A stretch of 19,310 nucleotides of DNA, from assembly GCA_046727955.1 (NCBI GenBank), contig JBKPDO010000388.1, positions 1 to 19,310 of the forward strand, written 5' to 3'. The notes under the pieces were generated by a model. It saw nothing but the letters and a program-made list of their open reading frames with translations, made no database searches and had not been told where the DNA came from. Source of the DNA: DASVXQ01 sp046727955. Lineage in GTDB: Bacteria; Actinomycetota; CALGFH01. This document shows, one piece after another, positions 14,359 through 19,310 of the stretch; position 1 is the stretch's first letter; each line of letters begins with the position of its first letter. A program made the position numbers and the translations under genes.

Positions 14359-14667
14359 CACTTCCATAATCGAGCGCGACCCGGTCCCCTCACGGTCCCC
14401 ACCGTGACAGGGATGGCGGGCGGCGTCCCTCTGGCCGCGCGACCCTACCTGGTCCCTTCCGGGCATGGTTGACGAGCCGACCGGCACGTCCGGCACCGCC
14501 GACCTCCGGCCTGCACCGATCCGCGCACCCGCTGTTGCTTGACGCCTACGAGCCGATTTGCATTTTCCTGCCTGGATGTGCGTGACTTGCGCACTGCCGG
14601 CCGGGACCTCGGCTTAGTAGTGCTGACTTTGGGGCGAGCCAGGCCTGATGCCGGGGGGGAGTTCGTC

Positions 14668-15183
14668 ATGGGGGCCGACGCCGGCAATCACAGAGATCAA
14701 CAGCAGCGCGAGCTGGAGGAGATCCGCCGCTCGTTCCAGGAGATCGGGGCCAAGATGGGCTCGGTGTTCGAGCCCGCCCAGCCCAACGGCGGCAACGCCG
14801 GCCAACCGGCGCTACCGCCACCGGCCACTCCTGTCCCCCAGGCGCCGACCCCTCCTGTCCACCAGGCGCCGGCCAAGGGCCGACCGACCTGGATGCTGGC
14901 CCTGGCAGCGGCGGCCTGCCTGCTTATCAGCGGGGGGCTCGGCTACCTGCTGCACCGCCCGACGGCCGGCCCCACCTGGCCGACCGTCACCTCGATCGTC
15001 ACCCGTACGGCGCCCGCGCCGAAGGCGAGGGCTGTGGCCCCGCCGGCCTGCCTGCAGACCGCCCAGCGGGCCGACGAGATGATCGATCTGTTCACCAGGA
15101 ACGTTCGTGACCGACGCCTGAGCCTGGCCCTGAAGGCCTACACCGAAGCCAGCCAGGCCTGCCGTAAGGAGGCAACGCCCTGA
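14668..15183 (+). CDS. single-pass membrane protein with Pro-rich linker, unknown
   Basis: 171 aa from ATG 14668, which has GGGGGGAG 6 nt upstream; the frame is open to 14539 but without a comparable start. Order: a polar, helical, charged N-terminus (QQQRELEEIRRSFQEIGAKMG, likely a short coiled coil), a Pro/Ala-rich linker with PPPATPVPQAPTPPVHQAP, one membrane helix MLALAAAACLLISGGLGYLL at ~71-90, then an outer part with two Cys (PPACLQTAQ and SQACRKEA) that could form a disulfide. The likely topology is N-terminus inside. It overlaps the next gene at TGATG, so the two are translationally coupled and probably work together at the envelope. No family recognised. Confidence 0.7.
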   Translation: MGADAGNHRDQQQRELEEIRRSFQEIGAKMGSVFEPAQPNGGNAGQPALPPPATPVPQAPTPPVHQAPAKGRPTWMLALAAAACLLISGGLGYLLHRPTAGPTWPTVTSIVTRTAPAPKARAVAPPACLQTAQRADEMIDLFTRNVRDRRLSLALKAYTEASQACRKEATP

Positions 15184-15710
15184 TGCGCATCTTGCCCTCG
15201 ATCCGCGTCCTGCCCGCTGTGCTCGGGCTGACGGTGCTCGCGCTCATGCCAGCCGCGTGGGCGGCCGAGACGCTGATCCTCACCTGCCATACCTGCGACA
15301 AGGTGGTAGCGACTGGCAAGGGTCTGCCCGCCAACGCCACGGTTCGTCTCACCCTCACCGATGTGGCCACCGGGCAGCAGCTGGTGCAGCCGCTGGCGGT
15401 CCAGACCGACGCCCAGGGCGCCTTCGTCAAGACGATCCCGGTCGACCTGTTCAAGCATCCGTCGGTCGAGTCGAGCGTGTGGACGGACAACGGCTCGGTG
15501 CTGGTGGTCGCGGCCCACAACCGCTTCAACGCCCCTTGCAAGGACGGCAAGATGATGCCGATGGGCCACGACATGGGCATGGGCGGCATGGAGGGCCATC
15601 TGGCCTTCACCGGCACGCAAGCGCCGCGGCTGGTCGGCCTCGGGTTCGGCCTGCTGACGGCTGGGGCCGCCCTGCTGTTCGCGGTCAGGCGCCGGTCCAG
15701 CCGCGCCTAG
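15183..15710 (+). CDS. sortase-anchored (LAFTG) surface protein with Met/His-rich segment
   Basis: 175 aa from ATG 15183, sharing its A with the upstream TGA (TGATG). A signal peptide (MRILPSIRVLPAVLGLTVLA, cleavage near AWA-AE) leads into a small domain with a CHTC motif (LTCHTCDKVV) and beta-rich text. Then comes MMPMGHDMGMGGMEGH, six Met and two His in 16 residues, directly before LAFTG, a hydrophobic stretch and the Arg tail RRRSSRA. LAxTG is the usual actinobacterial class-E sortase signal, so the mature protein should be covalently attached to the cell wall. Met/His-rich stretches commonly bind copper or silver in the periplasm or outside the cell, so metal capture is a reasonable but unproven role. 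No sortase gene is in the window. Confidence 0.8.
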   Translation: MRILPSIRVLPAVLGLTVLALMPAAWAAETLILTCHTCDKVVATGKGLPANATVRLTLTDVATGQQLVQPLAVQTDAQGAFVKTIPVDLFKHPSVESSVWTDNGSVLVVAAHNRFNAPCKDGKMMPMGHDMGMGGMEGHLAFTGTQAPRLVGLGFGLLTAGAALLFAVRRRSSRA

Positions 15711-15985
15711 GCGCTTGCGGAATCGGGATCGACAAGAGGGTTTGTCTATGCTGCGGCGGTCGGTCTGACGGACCGCGGGTCCTTGGTTGCTCTCGTCCTG
15801 ACGACCGATCGCCCGCTGCGGTGACCTATCACGGCTCACGGCGTGGCCGCTCGGCGGTCCGAGGCTGGCCTCACTGGAAGCCTGCTGAAACGGTGACCGG
15901 GGTGCGTGTCAGGCGGCACCGGGCCTCACCTCTCAACAGGGTGGAGCCGAGGCAGTCGCGCCAGCGCCCCCTGGAGTGAAGGTGA
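15711..15985. other. intergenic stretch without a supported gene
   Basis: It lies between the LAFTG protein and the convergent haloperoxidase gene. One short stem, GCGGTC (15756-15761) with GACCGC (15771-15776), could end the plus-strand unit but has no T-run. Open frames here are short and resemble nothing. Confidence 0.5.
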
Positions 15986-16016
15986 AGCGGTGGCCGGCTG
16001 AACGTCGGCCACCGCT
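15986..16016 (-). terminator. hairpin downstream of the haloperoxidase gene
   Basis: A perfect 11-bp stem, AGCGGTGGCCG (15986-15996) with CGGCCACCGCT (16006-16016), with a 9-nt loop, lies 23 nt after the haloperoxidase stop on the minus strand. No clear T-run follows; it may serve both convergent units. Confidence 0.5.
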
Positions 16017-16039
16017 CCGATCGGCAGGGATCTCGAAAA

Positions 16040-17701
16040 TTAATAGCCGGCATACCCCTTGATGTAGGCCTGCGCCTTGGACCAGGCGTTGGAGCCGACC
16101 ATCTTGCCCAGCATCCGCCCGTGTATGTCGCCGCTGTAGAAGTGGATGCCGCCGTAGCGACGCGACCAGCCGGCCTCGTCGGCCGCTGCGGTGAAGGTCG
16201 ACCATGACAGGGTCACGTCCGCGGCCGGGGCGCCTGGCTCGATCTTCAACGAGCCCGCCGGGATCGTGACCGAGGCGTTAAACGCGTCGCTGCCGGTGAA
16301 TGCGGCGAGGACCTGCGAGCCGGCTCCGCTGAAGGTGGAATGCCCCGACACGTACTCTGGGAACGGCGGCGTCACCACCGTGAGCGCCTGATAGGGCATC
16401 CACTGCTCGGCCGGGACCAAGCCATAGCTCGGGGTGGCACCAGGGCCGAGCCAGGAGTTGATCAGCTGGCCTTTGTAGCGCTCCCGGATCGCGGTGATCG
16501 GCCGGACGAAGTCCCACTTGTATTTCTCCGCCCAGGCCGCGACGCTCGAGTCCAGCAGCGCGTTGCCCAGCGTGAAGAACATCTTCGCGTCAGTGTCGAC
16601 GCTGTTGCCCCGCTTACGGGACAGGGCCTGGGCGAACACCGCCATGTGGCCGGGCGGGAACTCCGAGTGCGGCCCGTCGGCCCAGTACTCGGCCTTGGCC
16701 TTCTTGACGTCGTCGAGGTTGCTGGTGTCGGCCAGCGCCGTATCGATGTCGGTGGTGCTGTAGGTGCCGTCCGGGTTCTTTGGCGGACCAGGCACCTTGT
16801 ATTGGATCGCGGAGAGCGACGCGAACGGGGTAATCTTGCCCCATTGTGGGGTGAGCGGCTTCTGGATAGTATAGTTCGGCGGGTCGCAGTTGTTCCCCTG
16901 GGGCGGGATGGGCGGCATGCCGTTGGCCACGCCGGTGGCGGTCAGCACGCACAGCGGCTGCCAGTGCCACTGGCCGTCCACGGGGTCCAGCGTGTTCCAG
17001 GTGTTCTTCGGCGTGTAGCACGTGGGCGTGGGAGTGGGTGTGCAGGCAGGGTCTGGGTAGCTGACCGTGTCGTCGGTGGTCTCCGGCGTGCCCTTGGTGT
17101 CCAAGGTCTGGTTGGCGCCGTCGCTGTGCCGGAAGGTGAGGACCGCATAGGCGGCCTTGTTACCGACCCCTTGGGGGGTGCTGACCACGGTGGAGGGGTT
17201 GGCGGGGTTGAAGTCCCCCAGGTCGTTGGGGTCATACAACAGCTCCGCCATCTGGGCGTCGAAGTCGGCCTTGCGAGCGGGGAACAGGTCCAGCAGCACC
17301 CGGTAGGCAGCGTAGCTGATCGCCTTGTTCTTGTTGTCGAGGGTAATGCTGGCCTTGGCCTGCTGGGACGGGCCGTCCGGGCGGGTGACCTTGGCGACCG
17401 GGTCATAGGCCGCCCACGCGTCGTAGGTGGCGGTATGAAGCACACCGAGGACACGGGCGGTGACGGTCGGGCCGGTGGCTGCAGGGTTCGCCCGAATCGC
17501 CTGCAGCAGCTCCTCGTCCCACTTGAGGATCACGTTGTCGTTGATGCTGGGCGGATAGCCGTTGATCGGCCAGAACGTCTGCGGCGTGTCCGGGTCGTCC
17601 GGTGGCACAGCCAGCGCCCGACCGGCGACGGACAGGGCAAAGACAGTGGACATGACCAAGGCCGCGACCACCAGCAGGGTCGTCGCCAGCTTGTACTTCA
17701 T
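16040..17701 (-). CDS. secreted vanadium-dependent haloperoxidase (PAP2 superfamily)
   Basis: 553 aa from ATG 17701, chosen over TTG 17731 because it gives a clean signal peptide (MKYKLATTLLVVAALVMSTV, cleavage near RALA-VPP) and GGGGG lies just upstream. The vanadate/phosphate pocket is complete: KWDFVRP (Lys and Arg), PPFPEYVSGHSTFSG (Ser-Gly-His) and SRRYGGIHFYSGDIHGR (Arg and His). Such enzymes use vanadate and H2O2 to oxidise halides outside the cell; some relatives act as phosphatases, and the halide preference cannot be told. A Cys-flanked CTPTPTPTC insert at roughly residues 220-230 looks like a lineage-specific loop. Length is within the bacterial range. It is a single gene with hairpin 15986-16016 after it. 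Confidence 0.92.
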   Translation of the reverse strand: MKYKLATTLLVVAALVMSTVFALSVAGRALAVPPDDPDTPQTFWPINGYPPSINDNVILKWDEELLQAIRANPAATGPTVTARVLGVLHTATYDAWAAYDPVAKVTRPDGPSQQAKASITLDNKNKAISYAAYRVLLDLFPARKADFDAQMAELLYDPNDLGDFNPANPSTVVSTPQGVGNKAAYAVLTFRHSDGANQTLDTKGTPETTDDTVSYPDPACTPTPTPTCYTPKNTWNTLDPVDGQWHWQPLCVLTATGVANGMPPIPPQGNNCDPPNYTIQKPLTPQWGKITPFASLSAIQYKVPGPPKNPDGTYSTTDIDTALADTSNLDDVKKAKAEYWADGPHSEFPPGHMAVFAQALSRKRGNSVDTDAKMFFTLGNALLDSSVAAWAEKYKWDFVRPITAIRERYKGQLINSWLGPGATPSYGLVPAEQWMPYQALTVVTPPFPEYVSGHSTFSGAGSQVLAAFTGSDAFNASVTIPAGSLKIEPGAPAADVTLSWSTFTAAADEAGWSRRYGGIHFYSGDIHGRMLGKMVGSNAWSKAQAYIKGYAGY

Positions 17702-18006
17702 CAACCCCCAGCCTTTCTGCAGGTACGCCAAGGCCGCTTCATGGCCACGGACTCGCCGCTCGGCTGGAGGTCTCTAGGCTCGTGCCTGCACCGCTGTGCT
17801 CGCGCGCCGCGTGACCGGTTTGGAAGGGACGATGGCCTTGCTCCACATCCGACGGATTGAGGCGATCCACGAAGTCCAACATGAGAACGCCGAAGCGGGA
17901 ATCTAACCGAAACACGCGCGGATAGCCAAATCCCTTCGTATACCGGCGGGAATCCGCGGCAAGGCGGCCCACCTTCGGCAACGGTGCAGCCGCGACGTAC
18001 AACAAC
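17702..18006. other. intergenic region upstream of the haloperoxidase gene
   Basis: No gene is supported here. A minus-strand frame at 17739-18005 has no ribosome-binding site and no recognisable motif. Any promoter of the haloperoxidase gene should lie here, but no convincing -35/-10 pair was found. Confidence 0.4.
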
Positions 18007-18040
18007 GTAGGCTCCCGAGCTTGCTGGCTCGGGAACCTAC
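18007..18040 (-). terminator. hairpin downstream of the small secreted protein gene
   Basis: A 14-bp stem with one mismatch, GTAGGCTCCCGAGC (18007-18020) with GCTCGGGAACCTAC (18027-18040), with a 6-nt loop, lies 59 nt beyond the stop of the minus-strand gene at 18100. A few A/T bases follow it on the minus strand (GTTGTT), consistent with a weak intrinsic terminator. Confidence 0.55.
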
Positions 18041-18099
18041 GCCTGCCGACTGCGCGGCGTCTCGACGCTCCAGACGCCGTCAGCTAGTGAGCCCGACGA

Positions 18100-18534
18100 T
18101 CAGACGACATTGATATTGATGTTCCGCTGGTCCGTATCCGTCGCGAGGGTTTCTAGCGTCGTTGGGTCCACCACCGTCAAGGTTGCGGTGGCCAGCGCGG
18201 TCCCCGCGTCGAACCCCTCACCAAAGATGGTGACGGCGGCCTCATGCGTCTGTCCGTCACAGACGACACTATTGGGACCCGAGCCGAACGCGACTGGGTA
18301 CGGCGTTTCCGGGGGGGATTGCGTCACCTCGACCACGACCCCTCCGGCCCCGCCAGTGCACGTGACCCGCAACCCAACGTGAAGGATGGAGCCTTGAATG
18401 TCGTACTGAGCGTTCGGTTCGATGGACACGTCAGCAGACGCTGATTGGGCTGCAGCAACACCCGCAGACAACAGCGCCAGCGGCAAGGCGACCGCGGCAG
18501 CGCAGAGTAGGACGAGCAAGTGAATCCGCTTCAT
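18100..18534 (-). CDS. small secreted protein, DUF6299-like beta-sandwich
   Basis: 144 aa from ATG 18534 with AGGAGGAAGG upstream. The signal peptide is MKRIHLLVLLCAAAVALPLA followed by an Ala-rich cleavage region (AAAQSA). The mature ~110 residues are Val/Thr-rich with alternating polarity, suggesting an all-beta immunoglobulin-like fold. Two Cys lie in RVTCTGG and SVVCDGQTHE and may form a disulfide. The CDGxxH segment and the later FDAGTALATATL resemble secreted actinobacterial DUF6299 proteins, an assignment made from memory and held loosely. Function unknown. It is transcribed alone in the same direction as the haloperoxidase gene ~400 bp further on, and both are exported. Confidence 0.75.
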   Translation of the reverse strand: MKRIHLLVLLCAAAVALPLALLSAGVAAAQSASADVSIEPNAQYDIQGSILHVGLRVTCTGGAGGVVVEVTQSPPETPYPVAFGSGPNSVVCDGQTHEAAVTIFGEGFDAGTALATATLTVVDPTTLETLATDTDQRNININVV

Positions 18535-18793
18535 GATCTGGCCTTCCTCCTGGAACCGGATCGACCCCTCTCAGGCCGATACTGACCGCTGAACCCAACT
18601 ACCCCGGGGACGGCGATGTCCCTACCCGCCGTCATACCCGGCAAACGTGCGATCTTCGGAGAAAGAAACAACATGCCTGGTGAAGCCGGATATCGACAAA
18701 GCTCGGCAGAACTACCTACCAATTGCTGGTTTCGACCGGTGTCGAGTCGCCTTCTGCTGTTGAGCTGGGAAATCGTGCTTCTGTGATGCTTGG

Positions 18794-18925
18794 GTGGACG
18801 GGGCGATGCCGCTAGGCCAGGACCGCCACCAGCTGTCCCCGCCAGCGCTGTTCGCCGACCTGGCCCGCCAGAGCGGCGGGCACCCGTCGGTGCCGTGCGA
18901 GGTGATTGCCAGCGTGATGGTGCGC
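18794..18925 (+). pseudogene. IS1182-type transposase remnant, N-terminal scrap
   Basis: The frame reads LSPPALFADLARQSGGHPSVPCEVIASVMV, close to the opening region of IS1182-family transposases (ALFADL...GRPSVP...VASVMVLQ...LSDREA, from memory). Similarity ends near 18925, and the following residues do not continue the family pattern. Only ~45 codons remain and no ends of the element are visible. The flanking gaps 18535-18793 and 18926-19065 show no gene. Confidence 0.45.
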
Positions 18926-19065
18926 CTACTGAGTGCTGCGGATTTTCCGCCGGCCTGGACGTGCAGAAAGGCGGGAGTTACCTGCCTTGCTTCCCGGCCC
19001 TGGCTTCGATCAGCCGTGGGGCCTGAGCTGCGAAATCACATCGCGGTGACGCTCCGATAAAGGCC

Positions 19066-19104
19066 GGGAGGTGCGAGTGCCTTCGCACTCGCGCCATACC
19101 TCCC
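19066..19104. terminator. strong two-part hairpin
   Basis: GCGAGTGC (19073-19080), loop CTTC, GCACTCGC (19085-19092) forms a perfect 8-bp stem. It is closed by GGGAGGT (19066-19072) with ACCTCCC (19098-19104), with a 5-nt bulge. There is no T-run on the plus strand. It sits just before the promoter of the next gene and may insulate it from upstream reading. Confidence 0.5.
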
Positions 19105-19131
19105 GTCAGTTCGCTCGTCCTGGCGGCCGGG

Positions 19132-19137
19132 TAGGAT
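19132..19137 (+). promoter_or_regulatory. -10 box TAGGAT, likely leaderless start
   Basis: TAGGAT ends 8 nt before ATG 19146, the same spacing as TATACT before ATG 13050. TTCGCT (19110-19115) lies 16 nt upstream as a possible -35. No ribosome-binding sequence precedes the ATG. Confidence 0.5.
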
Positions 19138-19145
19138 CAGCAGCC

Positions 19146-19310
19146 ATGCGTATCCGGTTGGCACTCATCGCCTTCCTCGCGCTGGCCGCTGGCGCCTGTG
19201 CCACGCCGCGGGACGGTGCGGGGCGGACGGCCGCCGCGGCCCCGACCGGCCCGGCCGCCGCCCCGGCAGACGCCGCCCCGGCCCCCGCCGCTGCCACCAC
19301 CGCCCTGAAG
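19146..19310 (+). CDS. putative lipoprotein or exported protein, N-terminus only
   Basis: 55 residues are visible, with the frame open to the window end. MRIRLALIAFLALAAGACAT is a short signal peptide; Cys18 follows Ala-Gly-Ala, a weak match to the lipobox, so lipid attachment is likely but not certain. After it comes an Ala/Pro-rich low-complexity linker (AAAAPTGPAAAPADAAPAPA), common between the anchor and the folded domain of actinobacterial lipoproteins. The functional domain lies beyond the window. Confidence 0.65.
   Translation, partial: MRIRLALIAFLALAAGACATPRDGAGRTAAAAPTGPAAAPADAAPAPAAATTALK

Noticed and set aside
16340..17860. 506-codon plus-strand frame opposite the haloperoxidase gene
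   Set aside because: Shadow frame rich in Gly/Arg/Val; the active-site motifs are on the minus strand.
17739..18005. 88-codon minus-strand frame upstream of the haloperoxidase gene
   Set aside because: No ribosome-binding site, no recognisable motif, and it starts within the hairpin-adjacent sequence; left as intergenic.
1..19310. CRISPR array, tRNA or rRNA genes
   Set aside because: No regularly spaced direct repeats and no tRNA- or rRNA-like conserved sequence were seen in either orientation; checked by eye only.

Overview
The window is high-GC DNA from an actinomycete-type member of the Actinomycetota. The order purF, purM, valine/leucine dehydrogenase (opposite strand), DUF8083-like gene, bldC matches the Streptomyces neighbourhood from memory (SCO4086-SCO4091, without the small DUF3073 gene). 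The left edge holds a conservon-type NIT-domain histidine kinase, and sortase-type LAxTG cell-wall anchoring appears further right. Two genes look leaderless, with a -10 box 8 nt before the ATG, which is common in this phylum. I see no rRNA, tRNA or CRISPR array.

Layout. (1) 1-2528, minus: NIT/HAMP/ATPase sensor kinase, C-terminus cut by the window edge, with a strongly structured leader at 2563-2617. (2) 2883-9053: a decaying accessory zone. It holds a possible 44-aa ORF, a secreted S33 peptidase pseudogene with three lesions, the first 60 codons of a broken second purF, an apparently intact IS200/IS605 element (tnpA+tnpB, minus strand, 5059-~7097), the 3' part of a second, IS607-like tnpB with an omegaRNA-like 3' scaffold, and a multiply frameshifted DUF4037 nucleotidyltransferase pseudogene. 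(3) 9221-14264: intact conserved core, purF-purM (ATGA overlap), convergent dehydrogenase, DUF8083-like gene and bldC. (4) 14668-19310: envelope and secreted functions: a one-pass membrane protein coupled to a Met/His-rich LAFTG-anchored protein, a secreted vanadium-dependent haloperoxidase, a small secreted beta-type protein, a transposase scrap and the start of a putative lipoprotein.

Most interesting observation. Both tnpB genes have purF sequence immediately beyond their 3' ends, where a TnpB omegaRNA carries its guide. For the IS605-type element the adjoining purF sequence is identical to the intact purF for 60 bp, although the rest of the same fragment is only about 83% identical. The intact gene has CTCAC where the element's inferred target/TAM would be TTGAC. 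For the second tnpB, 19 bp beyond the scaffold equal purF codons 313-319, and obvious identity then stops. This may be only debris of a purF copy hit twice by transposons. It is also the arrangement expected if TnpB-omegaRNA complexes once targeted purF and the surviving gene escaped. The alternatives and the deciding tests are given in the findings.
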